A DNA stretch of 64,000 nt from CAYWLQ01 sp964458775 (GTDB lineage: Bacteria > Myxococcota_A > Polyangia > JAAYKL01): the NCBI GenBank assembly GCA_964458775.1, contig CAYWLQ010000009.1:1-64000 (forward strand), read 5' to 3'. The notes beneath the pieces are model-generated. The model ran no database searches, was not told where the DNA came from, and saw only the letters and a program-made list of their open reading frames with translations. Within the stretch, counting starts at the first letter, position 1; each line of letters begins with the position of its first letter. The position numbers and the translations under genes are program-made. This document shows, piece by piece, positions 43,656 to 51,934 of this stretch.

Positions 43656-46220
43656 ATGGCAGAAAAAAACAACAACATGTCTTTTTCTTTTTCTGATGCT
43701 GAAATGCCTGTTCGTTTTGGACGATATATGCTGCTTCGCAGAAAAAGTTTGGAATCAATAGGTGAACACTTTTTGGCATTGTGGGGTGTTGATGAAGGAA
43801 TAGATCAACTGCGTATGGTTCGTGCTATCTATCGATCAGTTGCAGAAGACGAAGACTTTGTGGCTATGTTTACAGAAGAAGCTCGTTCCTTATCACAACT
43901 ATCAAGCTCCAATGTTGTACGAATTGTTGAGGTCGGAAGCGAAAGCGGAATTCCGTTTGTTGCTCAAGAGCATGTAGAAGGTATTACGCTTGAACGCCTG
44001 CTTCAGATTTCGGAAGAGCGCGGGATACGATGCCATTGGGAACTTGCTGCACACGTAGCTGCTGAAATGCTTCGCGGGCTTGATCATGTTCATCGTCGTG
44101 AAGATGTTAGAGGTATTCCGTTGGCAATGCGTCACGGAGATATAAGACCTCCAAATGTGCTGATTTCCTTTAATGGTGAGGTTAAACTTACCAATTTCAG
44201 CTCTTCTTTGTATTATATGGTTCATAAAGGCACAAACACTCGATTCGAAACCGAACGCGGAATGTATGCATCGCCGGAAGGACGTCGTTCGGCCTCAAAA
44301 GGGGCAACCGCAGCCGGTGATTTATGGGGAGTATCTGTTTCTCTTCTCGTTATGCTTGAAGGATTGTCGGCACTAAAACAAATCAACTCATTTGTTGCAG
44401 ACGGCGAGTCTTTAACCTCTGTAGCATACAGGATAAGAGAAATACCCAAACGTCTCAATCTTCTCTTGGCTAGAGCCCTTCATATAGATCCGCGCCATCG
44501 ATTTGATACTGCATCTGCAATGAGAGATGCTTTGTTAGAAATTCTTAAAGAAAACGGTGTCGGTCATCCTCCTGATGATCTATCTGCCTTTGTTAAGGAT
44601 CTGGGTTCTCAAGAAAGAGAAGAAGAAGAAAAAATAGTTAGAACCATGTTAGGAAGGGAAGCGAGTATGTCTCTTGATGAATTGTCTGATTCATCAAAAA
44701 TTGCGCCCGGAACTGTATTAGACGGCAAATATCATTTGTTAAGACTCATAGGCGAAGGTGGTATGGGGCAAGTCTTTGAAGCGGAGCATTTGGGTATAGA
44801 AAAGCGTCTGGCAGTTAAAGTTCTTCACGAACGTGTACTTCACGATCAAGTCGCGGTGGAGCGTTTTCGCCGAGAAGCTAGAATTCTAGGCGGACTTGGT
44901 CATCCCAATATTGTCAGCGTTACTGACTACGGAGTTACTGTTGAAGGAAACTACTACTTGGCAATGGAGCTTCTTGACGGAAAGAGCCTTGGTTCAAAAT
45001 TAGAAAAAAACGAGGCAATATCTCCTGTAGAAATTATGGATATAATGATTGCGGTTTGTAACGGTCTTACTGCTGCTCATGCAGCCGGAGTAGTGCATCG
45101 TGACCTTAAGCCGGACAACATATTTCTAACAAGAACAGGTCCTCGAATTGTCGATTTTGGCATAGCCAAACGGACAGATTTCGATGATGAAGAGCGCTCG
45201 CTAACGAAAACCGGCAATATCTGCGGCACAGTGGAATATATCTCACCTGAACACATCGGAGGTCAAAATACAGATCATAGGGTAGATATATACACAGCAG
45301 GGCTAATTATCTACGAAGTGCTTACAGGTACTACTCCTTTTAAGGGGCGCAATATTGCTGAGACGATGAACCGAATTATGACAGACAAGATTACCGCTCC
45401 AAGAAAACGCACAGGCAACAAACTAATTCCTAAACCGTTGGAGGATATTTGTCTTAAAGCAATGTCTCGCGATCCGGCAAAGCGTTATCAGTCTGCTGAA
45501 GAAATGCGATTGGCATTAGAAGCTGTTAGAGCTGAAGTATTTCAGATGACAATGATTGAGTCTTTGGGAAATTCAAAAAAAACCAAAACTCTCCATACTG
45601 TTGCATTATTAGGATTGTCAGGTGCTATGTTGTTGTCTGCAATACTGATATATTTTTTTAAACTTAACTCGGTCAATGAAAACAAGGTATCAGTTACTCT
45701 ACCATTGTCTTCGGAAATAAAAAAAGCCGAACCCTTACCCTCAATTCATGACAATGATGATAGTCATGTTGAAGAAAAACTGACAAAATCTGAGAATAAT
45801 ATCGCCGAAAACACAACAGAAGACACAGCTTCATTTTTCAATTCTGTCAATGAAGGAGAAATAACCTTAGAAGAGCTCTTAAGCCAAGGAGAAGCAGCCT
45901 TGAAGAGACTTGATCTGGCCGGTGCTGCTTATCACTTTAAGATGGCGTCAGAGAGAGATCCTCGAAATCCACGAGGTTGGTACGGACAAGGAAGAGTTTG
46001 GTTTGAACGGAACGACCCTCAAAGAGCCGTCATAATGATTCAGAAAGCACTAAAATTGGATCCAGGTAGATATAAATGGCGTGTTTTTTTAGGAAAAATC
46101 TACATGTCAATTGGAGACAGAGAGCGAGCAGTTCGAGAATGGAAAAGAGTTCTGCTGACACGCCCCAACCATTCAGAAACTTTACAATTGCTTTCAGCTT
46201 CAGGTGCACCGTCTGACTAG
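43656..46220 (+). CDS. Tandem pseudokinase-kinase receptor with TM and TPR domain
   Basis: 854 residues. Residues ~21-298 are a kinase fold lacking the Gly loop (LLRRKSLESIG), with the catalytic loop kept partly (RHGDIRPPNVL) but DFG changed to NFS: a pseudokinase. Residues ~359-624 are an intact Hanks kinase (IGEGGMGQVF, LAVKVLH, HRDLKPDN, DFGIAK, SPEH). TM at ~646-668, then an acidic stalk and TPR repeats (~740-845: AALKRLDLAGAAYHFKMA, AVIMIQKALKLDP). The plan resembles the pseudokinase-kinase pairing of eukaryotic JAKs by analogy only. It is probably co-transcribed with the upstream HARE-HTH gene, which may be its substrate (inference). Confidence 0.88.
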   Translation: MAEKNNNMSFSFSDAEMPVRFGRYMLLRRKSLESIGEHFLALWGVDEGIDQLRMVRAIYRSVAEDEDFVAMFTEEARSLSQLSSSNVVRIVEVGSESGIPFVAQEHVEGITLERLLQISEERGIRCHWELAAHVAAEMLRGLDHVHRREDVRGIPLAMRHGDIRPPNVLISFNGEVKLTNFSSSLYYMVHKGTNTRFETERGMYASPEGRRSASKGATAAGDLWGVSVSLLVMLEGLSALKQINSFVADGESLTSVAYRIREIPKRLNLLLARALHIDPRHRFDTASAMRDALLEILKENGVGHPPDDLSAFVKDLGSQEREEEEKIVRTMLGREASMSLDELSDSSKIAPGTVLDGKYHLLRLIGEGGMGQVFEAEHLGIEKRLAVKVLHERVLHDQVAVERFRREARILGGLGHPNIVSVTDYGVTVEGNYYLAMELLDGKSLGSKLEKNEAISPVEIMDIMIAVCNGLTAAHAAGVVHRDLKPDNIFLTRTGPRIVDFGIAKRTDFDDEERSLTKTGNICGTVEYISPEHIGGQNTDHRVDIYTAGLIIYEVLTGTTPFKGRNIAETMNRIMTDKITAPRKRTGNKLIPKPLEDICLKAMSRDPAKRYQSAEEMRLALEAVRAEVFQMTMIESLGNSKKTKTLHTVALLGLSGAMLLSAILIYFFKLNSVNENKVSVTLPLSSEIKKAEPLPSIHDNDDSHVEEKLTKSENNIAENTTEDTASFFNSVNEGEITLEELLSQGEAALKRLDLAGAAYHFKMASERDPRNPRGWYGQGRVWFERNDPQRAVIMIQKALKLDPGRYKWRVFLGKIYMSIGDRERAVREWKRVLLTRPNHSETLQLLSASGAPSD

Positions 46221-46229
46221 CAATAAATA

Positions 46230-46270
46230 GGCGCTCCTTCGTTTTTTATAACAAAAGAGCGCCCATTTTA
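46230..46270. terminator. Bidirectional hairpin between convergent genes
   Basis: Inverted repeat GGCGCTC (46230-46236) and GAGCGCC (46257-46263), extended inside by T/A pairs, followed by ATTTTA on the plus strand. It separates the tandem kinase gene and the convergent sigma factor gene. Confidence 0.65.
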
Positions 46271-46296
46271 ATCTAAAACAGGTTAAGATTATTGGA

Positions 46297-47607
46297 CTAA
46301 CTGCCTGCTGTCATAGTAAAAGGAAGAAATTTTGCGCGATTCGGATGCCTCAACTTGTTCATTGCCTTCATCTCTATTTGGCGAATTCGTTCTCTTGTGA
46401 CTTTAAACCTCAAACCTACGTCATCAAGTGTGTGTTCGTTCATTGACTCAATTCCATAACGCATTCTAAGGACAAGCTCTTCTCTAGGTTCCAAGGTGGA
46501 TAAAGCTTTTCTGGTCTTTTCTGATGTGTCTTTACTTAGGGCAATTTCTTGTGGTGAAGCGTTTCGATCATCTTCCAGTAGATCACAGAGAACTGCATCA
46601 TTATCATCCCCGCCGATGGGCATGTCTATGCTTACTGTTTCCTTGGTAATATGAAGCAGCATTTCTACCTTAAAAACATCCATTTCCATTTGTGCGGCAA
46701 GTTCTTCTAAAGACGGTTCTCTCTGAAGCTCTTTTGACAGTTTTTCTCTAAGATGTCCGAGTTTACGTTTGTAATCAGAAATGTGAACCGGAATACGTAT
46801 AATTCTCGAATGATCATCAAGAGCTCTTGATACAGCTTGTCTTATCCACCAGGTTGCGTATGTGCTGAAGCGGAATCCCAATCTATGGTCATATTTTTCT
46901 GCTGCGCGCATCAGGCCGATATTTCCTTCTTGTATTAGGTCAAAAAGCGGCATTCCCCTGTTTTTGTATCTTTTAGCAATTGAAACCACCAAACGCAGGT
47001 TAGATTCGACAATGCGCATTCGCATTCGTCTTATGCTTTCCTCATGTATGAAGAGCTTGTCACACAATATTTGAAGGTTTTTCTCTGATATTCCTAACTT
47101 ATTTTCAACTTCAAGTATTTGGTTTTCCGCTTGTTTTGCTGCGGTATCCATATCGCGCAAAGTATGTAAATTCAGACGGCTGGGCCATGAGCACATAGCC
47201 TGCTTCTGAAATGCAGCATCAGCCTTGCGAAGTAGTTTTCGGATTTCAAACATCTTCATGCCGGCAATCTTTTCGCAACGCTTAATGGTTTGGGCGGCCT
47301 GTTTTTGGATCTCGTTACATTGATGTAACTGTTCAATAGTTTGATAAAGAAGTTTTCGCTCAGAGGCATCTTCTGTTTCTGTTTCTTTGTCAAAATCATA
47401 TTCAGCTTGCTCAACAAACTGCACAGGAATAGAAATTCCGAATTTTTCTATTAGAGCAGATACCTTTGCTTCTTCTTCAACAATTTTCTCACCGATTGCT
47501 GTTTCATCTTCTCTAGTAAGCAGTTTAAAACGAGCTATTCTCTTTAAATAGTCACCGATTGCTTCAATTACCCATTGTTCATTGTTTTTGTTTCGGACAC
47601 TATTCAT
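46297..47607 (-). CDS. Sigma-70 family RNA polymerase sigma factor (RpoD/RpoS-like)
   Basis: About 436 residues. Region 1.2 (VIEAIGDYLKRIARFKLLTREDE), a ~150-residue non-conserved insert, region 2 (IVESNLRLVVSIAKRYKNRGM, FDLIQEGNIGLMRAAEKYD, FSTYATWWIRQAVSRALDD), region 3 and region 4 (LEPREELVLRMRYGI, VTRERIRQIEMKAMNKLRHP) are present. Region 1.1 is missing, so this may be a group 2 factor rather than the primary sigma, although the long insert is more RpoD-like. ATG at 47607 is 7 nt after GAGG and overlaps by ATGA the stop of a small upstream ORF. TTG at 47613 is an alternative. Confidence 0.88.
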   Translation of the reverse strand: MNSVRNKNNEQWVIEAIGDYLKRIARFKLLTREDETAIGEKIVEEEAKVSALIEKFGISIPVQFVEQAEYDFDKETETEDASERKLLYQTIEQLHQCNEIQKQAAQTIKRCEKIAGMKMFEIRKLLRKADAAFQKQAMCSWPSRLNLHTLRDMDTAAKQAENQILEVENKLGISEKNLQILCDKLFIHEESIRRMRMRIVESNLRLVVSIAKRYKNRGMPLFDLIQEGNIGLMRAAEKYDHRLGFRFSTYATWWIRQAVSRALDDHSRIIRIPVHISDYKRKLGHLREKLSKELQREPSLEELAAQMEMDVFKVEMLLHITKETVSIDMPIGGDDNDAVLCDLLEDDRNASPQEIALSKDTSEKTRKALSTLEPREELVLRMRYGIESMNEHTLDDVGLRFKVTRERIRQIEMKAMNKLRHPNRAKFLPFTMTAGS

Positions 47608-47807
47608 GAGCAAACCTCACCCTCGGTATTTGACCCAAATTGTTGTTTTTTCAAACTTTTAACATCAGCCGTATCCAAGTTCGCGCGAAGCTCGGCCGCA
47701 TCTAAACGTGTTTTATTGCAACAAGTGAACCAAAGTGTTTTTTGTAATGGAATATTTTCTTGTAAATACTGTAACATTATGAAATGACAAATATATTTAT
47801 GCGGCAT
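47604..47807 (-). CDS. Small ORF coupled to the sigma factor gene
   Basis: 67 codons (57 if the internal ATG at 47777 is used). It contains LWFTCCNKTRLDAAELRANLD and ends GEVCS. Its TGA overlaps the sigma-factor ATG (ATGA), as in translationally coupled genes, and the GAGG that serves the sigma gene lies inside it. No clear ribosome-binding site for itself and no known family. It could be a small regulator or a leader ORF; it could also be chance. Confidence 0.35.
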   Translation of the reverse strand: MPHKYICHFIMLQYLQENIPLQKTLWFTCCNKTRLDAAELRANLDTADVKSLKKQQFGSNTEGEVCS

Positions 47808-47948
47808 GCTCTTTGTTGAATGTAAAAAACCTATTAGATGTTGAAAACATAATTGGCATTTTTAGCAGTTAGCAGGACATTGATGTCGTAGTTTGAAATG
47901 AAAATGTATAGCCAAAAAACTTTGAATGTATAACATCTGAAAGCAACT

Positions 47949-48779
47949 ATGCGTAAGACAGACTGGCGACAATTGTCATTTTCATTTAAACAGGATTCTT
48001 CACAAGATGTGATTTCTAATAATTTTGAAGATTTACAAAATGAAGGAGCGGTTTTGTCACGAGCCGTTGACTCCGGAGCAGAGGCTGAGTTGGATGCACA
48101 CAGGATGAGAATTCAAGGATATCTCACTGTATACATGCCGGAACCGGTAAAGTTGGTTTTTACTAAAAACCATAGTACCATGATTTCATTTAGAAGAAGA
48201 GAAGGTTGCATCTATCTTAGACTTCATAAAATGTTCAGACATGCTGACGAAAACATGCTCAATCATCTTCTTGATTTCTTAAAAACAAAAAAAAACCGCG
48301 ATTCTTCTGCCATAAATAAATTTATTGCTGACCACTCCCAAGAAATAGATAGTAACAAAAGTGTACGGAGAAGTATGTTGGAAGTCCAAGGACGCTATTT
48401 CAATTTGGAAGAGGTATTGGCGCGAACAGCTGAACGTTATTTTGGGGGACAAGTAGATGTTAGTATCGGATGGGGGCGAGCTCCTAATGTAAGAAAGCGT
48501 AAAGGTCGATTCAAAACTATAAGTCGAGCACTTGCAACCTATAGTTACAATGAACGAATAATTAGAGTAAGTCCGATTCTTGATGCTCCTGATATTCCCT
48601 CATACGTTATAGACTGGATTGTATATCATGAAATACTTCATCATGTTATTCCGGTAAAGAAGAGCGGTTCCAAACATATTTATCATTCAGCACAGTTTCG
48701 TTCTTTAGAACGAGGGTTTGAACATTTTGAAAAAGCAAAAAAATGGGAAACAGAAAATATTGAAAGAATACTTCGATAA
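47949..48779 (+). CDS. SprT/YgjP-like zinc metallopeptidase-type protein
   Basis: 276 residues, no signal peptide. The C-terminal half carries the zinc motif HEILH (His227-His231, in VYHEILHHVIP) followed by HIYHSAQFRSLERGFEHFEKA, an arrangement like SprT/WLM/YgjP predicted peptidases. The N-terminal ~150 residues (VKLVFTKNHSTMISFRRREG, IYLRLHKMFRHAD) are of unknown fold but resemble the strand-rich part of those families. Start at ATG 47949. Divergent from the sigma gene across ~140-340 bp. Substrate unknown. Confidence 0.65.
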   Translation: MRKTDWRQLSFSFKQDSSQDVISNNFEDLQNEGAVLSRAVDSGAEAELDAHRMRIQGYLTVYMPEPVKLVFTKNHSTMISFRRREGCIYLRLHKMFRHADENMLNHLLDFLKTKKNRDSSAINKFIADHSQEIDSNKSVRRSMLEVQGRYFNLEEVLARTAERYFGGQVDVSIGWGRAPNVRKRKGRFKTISRALATYSYNERIIRVSPILDAPDIPSYVIDWIVYHEILHHVIPVKKSGSKHIYHSAQFRSLERGFEHFEKAKKWETENIERILR

Positions 48780-48813
48780 TCAACAACAGTTTTAGAAGAT
48801 GATTTTTGTAGAA

Positions 48814-48924
<111 letters not shown>

Positions 48925-48936
48925 AGCGGCGCGCAT

Positions 48937-48966
48937 TTGTTACTTGATCAGGTGAGTTTTTGTCAA
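48937..48966 (-). promoter_or_regulatory. Probable promoter of tRNA-Gly
   Basis: On the minus strand TTGACA (48966-48961), 18-bp spacer, TAACAA (48942-48937), then a GC-rich discriminator (GCGCGCC) 5 bp before the tRNA. Such discriminators are typical of stringently controlled stable-RNA promoters. Confidence 0.5.
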
Positions 48967-49095
48967 GTGATAACATCAGTAAGTTGCATTTTTTGTTTTA
49001 ATTGCAAAAAAATACTCAATGTTTGTGCTGCATGTCTTGACATGTACATCACTTCGCGATAGGGCTTCTCGTCCTTTGCTAAGGAGGCTTTTAAG

Positions 49096-49359
49096 TTGGC
49101 AAATCATAAGCAGTCGAAAAAAAGAACTCGTCAGAATGTAAAACGTGTTGCACGTAATCGTCCGATCCGCACTAAACTGAGATCCGGAATTAAGAAGGTA
49201 CGTGCAGAAATATCTGCAGGTAAGACTGATGATGCTAAGGCAGCTCTAGTAACAGCGGTAAAACAGTTAGATAAATCTGTGACAAAGGGCATTATGCACA
49301 AGAAGACCGCTTCACGCCTTATCTCAAGATTAACAATAGCTGTTAACAAACTTCAGTAA
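49096..49359 (+). CDS. rpsT: 30S ribosomal protein S20
   Basis: 87 residues, normal size. MANHKQSKKRTRQNVKR and GIMHKKTASRLISRL are the S20 signatures. The start codon is TTG, 8 nt after a perfect AAGGAGG. E. coli rpsT also starts with UUG, which is part of its translational feedback control, so the codon may be kept for regulation here. Convergent with holA, a neighbour pair common in bacteria. Confidence 0.96.
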   Translation: MANHKQSKKRTRQNVKRVARNRPIRTKLRSGIKKVRAEISAGKTDDAKAALVTAVKQLDKSVTKGIMHKKTASRLISRLTIAVNKLQ

Positions 49360-49456
49360 TTATCGGTATTGTTCGGCTTTCTGCAATAGATTCAAGGATA
49401 TACATCAATCGGTAAAGGTGTATTGTTTGTTATGCAATCATTACTGTGCAGTTGGA

Positions 49457-50458
49457 TTAACTGCGTTTGGGCGGACACAAATCGACTAGTGTTTCTTCCA
49501 TTATCAAACCGGATGATCGCCTTGCAGATTTCATCTGATAATCAGCATATGAAAGGCGTAACAATGCCTGCTCCAACTCTGTTCCGCGAAAACCCCGAGC
49601 TTGTGTGATCAGCTTTTTTATCATAAACGGAGGAGAGCCGGAGATCGATGCGAACTCTCTTTCATCTGTTCCCAAATGAAGATGGATTCTGATTTTGAGC
49701 AGTTGCCTGATATGTCTAGCCAGCATTGCATTTAGAGCTATTGGCTCTTCTTGTCTTTTCAATAAACCTTCAAGTAATGACAAGGCTTTGTCGGAGTCTC
49801 CTCGACCGACAGCATCAACCAGTTCAAATACAGAATGCTGTCTTACAGTTGTAATCGTTTCAGAAACATCATCTTCTTCTACACATCTTTTAGTACCCAC
49901 AAACAATCCTAGTCTCTGAACTGCATCATCAAGAGCTCCGCAGTCCGGACCTACAGCGGCTGCAATCGCAGACAATGCTTCAGGAGAAAGACGCACATTA
50001 GAGGATTTTGCTCGCCACCTTATAAAGGACAAAATATCTGATTCTTTTAGAGAGTTAAACTCAACAAGGAAACCTCTTTGTTTAGCTGTTTTGGTAAGAG
50101 CTCTTCTTGCATCAAAAGAATCTCCTATCAATACCAGACATGCTGTTGGAGAAGGATTGTTTAAGTATGTCTCTAAGTCCTTTTGACTCTCCGTTGAAAG
50201 CTTATGTGCATCTTCAACAATTACCAAACATTTTGTAGCCATCATTGGAATCTGTGAGGCGATTCTTATTATTTCGTTTCCGGTAGTAACGTTTCCCTTA
50301 AGCTCATGAAGATTGTATCTTCCCATTGGATGAGACAATACTGTTCTTTTAATCTTTTCCACAATTCTATCTATAAAGAAACGTTCTTTCCCGGATATGA
50401 CATACACAAAATTAAGGTTGTTTTCATTTAGATTGTCGATAAAAGAACACTGTTCCAT
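49457..50458 (-). CDS. holA: DNA polymerase III delta subunit
   Basis: Clamp-loader subunit that opens the beta clamp. 333 residues, usual length. N-terminal domain VYVISGKERFFIDRIVEKIK, central KCLVIVEDAHKLS and LVLIGDSFDARRAL, then the helical collar (SVFELVDAVGRGDSDKAL, LLEGLLKRQEEPIALNAMLARHIRQLLKIR, AYADYQ-like LSYADYQMKS). There is no functional P-loop, as expected for delta. Convergent with rpsT. Confidence 0.93.
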   Translation of the reverse strand: MEQCSFIDNLNENNLNFVYVISGKERFFIDRIVEKIKRTVLSHPMGRYNLHELKGNVTTGNEIIRIASQIPMMATKCLVIVEDAHKLSTESQKDLETYLNNPSPTACLVLIGDSFDARRALTKTAKQRGFLVEFNSLKESDILSFIRWRAKSSNVRLSPEALSAIAAAVGPDCGALDDAVQRLGLFVGTKRCVEEDDVSETITTVRQHSVFELVDAVGRGDSDKALSLLEGLLKRQEEPIALNAMLARHIRQLLKIRIHLHLGTDEREFASISGSPPFMIKKLITQARGFRGTELEQALLRLSYADYQMKSARRSSGLIMEETLVDLCPPKRS

Positions 50459-50610
50459 AAATGTAAGATTATCATAATCTATTTGAGTAAAATATCTTCA
50501 TTTTGAAACAATGCTTTTTTATCTTTTATGAGAAGAGATTGAATCTTTTGTTTTGAGATATTTTCAAGACTGGACTTTTGAACAGCGGATTTATTAATCA
50601 TTGATTGAGT

Positions 50611-50640
50611 TTGACAACGACTTATACGTTATGCTTTAAA
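50611..50640 (+). promoter_or_regulatory. Possible sigma-70 promoter of the YwqK-repeat lipoprotein
   Basis: TTGACA at 50611-50616, 18-bp spacer, TTTAAA at 50635-50640, 44 bp before the start codon. Confidence 0.35.
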
Positions 50641-50683
50641 CAGTCAATTCACGAAATGTAAATTTCAATGGAGGAGATTTTAA

Positions 50684-51835
50684 ATGTTAAAGATAATAAA
50701 AGGTTTTGTCATTGCCGGTTTGTTTATACTTGGTTGTAGTAAGAACGGTCCTTGTCCGGACAAATCCGACTATCTCGGTGATAAACCAGGAAAAGATACA
50801 AAACAGTGGTGTGAAAAAAAACTTGCTGATGGAAAAACTGTAAAAGACGGTCAGTTCTATATATGGCATTCTCCAACGCAAAAGAAGATTGAAGGCTTTT
50901 ATAAAGAAGGAAAAAAAGAAGGAACTTGGACGAGCTACCATCCAAACGGAAAAAAGAAAGATGTTGGAAATTTTGTTAATAACAAAAGAGAAGGACTATT
51001 GACCGTATGGAACCAAAATGGAGTTAAGATTAGCGAAGGAACGTATTCAAACGGAAAAAAAATTGGAACTTGGACATCTTGGTATGAAAACGGAAAAATG
51101 AAGGCCCAAGGTGAGTGGAAAAACGGCCGACGTAATGGTAAATGGATACGATACGACAAAAACGGCAAGGTAGCAACAGAAGGATTCCATAAAGAAAACA
51201 AGGAAGTCGGTCAATGGACTCATTTTTATCCCAACGGTGCAAAGAAAGAAGTCGGCACTTATGACAAAAACAAAAAGAAAACAGGTAAATGGCAGCTTTG
51301 GTATGAAAATGGGAAACTGCGTTCAAAAGTTACCTATAAAGGCGGAAAAAAGAACGGATTATCAGTAAATATGTACAATGGCGGGAAGAAGAAATCAGAA
51401 GGATCGTGGGTTTCTGACAAACAACAAGGCCAATGGACCTACTGGTATGAGAACGGTCAATTAAAATCAGAAGGAAGTTTTAACAAAGGCAAACGAGATG
51501 GTTTATGGACTTACCAGTATGAAAACGGTCAGAAAAAATCAGAGGAAAATCTTTCAAATGACAAAAGGAACGGACAAGCTACTTATTGGTACGAAAACGG
51601 TCAAACAGCATCTGCCGGAAATTTCAAAAACGGTACAAGAATAGGCAAATGGACTTTTTGGTATGATAACGGAAAGAAAAAGTTTGAAGGTGATTTCGAA
51701 AACAATACAGTTGCTGAAGGCGCAACATTCTTTGATATTAACGGTAGGAAGATGAACCCGCCTGATAATATTAAAGAGTTTCTATTTCCACCTAAAGAAA
51801 AAGTAGACCCAAAGCTTAAAACGACAACGATTTGA
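50684..51835 (+). CDS. YwqK/MORN-type repeat lipoprotein
   Basis: 383 residues. Signal peptide with lipobox (FILGC), GGAGGAG before the ATG. From residue ~60 it consists of about 12 tandem units of 24 residues with the pattern G-x-x-x-x-GKKxGxWTxWYENGK, the YwqK/MORN-variant repeat, which folds as a beta-hairpin solenoid. The units are divergent but nearly all are exactly 24 residues long (one has 25). The last ~45 residues are non-repetitive. Such repeat lipoproteins are common in deltaproteobacteria; the annotated link of YwqK to toxin-antitoxin systems does not apply without a toxin next to it. Confidence 0.85.
   Translation: MLKIIKGFVIAGLFILGCSKNGPCPDKSDYLGDKPGKDTKQWCEKKLADGKTVKDGQFYIWHSPTQKKIEGFYKEGKKEGTWTSYHPNGKKKDVGNFVNNKREGLLTVWNQNGVKISEGTYSNGKKIGTWTSWYENGKMKAQGEWKNGRRNGKWIRYDKNGKVATEGFHKENKEVGQWTHFYPNGAKKEVGTYDKNKKKTGKWQLWYENGKLRSKVTYKGGKKNGLSVNMYNGGKKKSEGSWVSDKQQGQWTYWYENGQLKSEGSFNKGKRDGLWTYQYENGQKKSEENLSNDKRNGQATYWYENGQTASAGNFKNGTRIGKWTFWYDNGKKKFEGDFENNTVAEGATFFDINGRKMNPPDNIKEFLFPPKEKVDPKLKTTTI
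50860..51770 (+). repeat. Tandem 72-bp degenerate repeat
   Basis: DNA counterpart of the 24-residue YwqK units: about 12 copies with the recurring core TGGTATGAAAACGG in several of them. Copies differ enough that recombination-driven expansion looks old. Confidence 0.8.
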
Positions 51836-51934
51836 AGTAAAAAATTTTATGTTGATAACCTATTATCCTCACCTATTCTTTTAAGTTGAAAATTAATTTT
51901 TTAATTCAAGAAAAACATTCTTTGAATATTACTA

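Noticed and set aside
50684..51835. Toxin-antitoxin system by the YwqK label
   Set aside because: The protein is a lipoprotein with a signal peptide and no toxin gene is adjacent.
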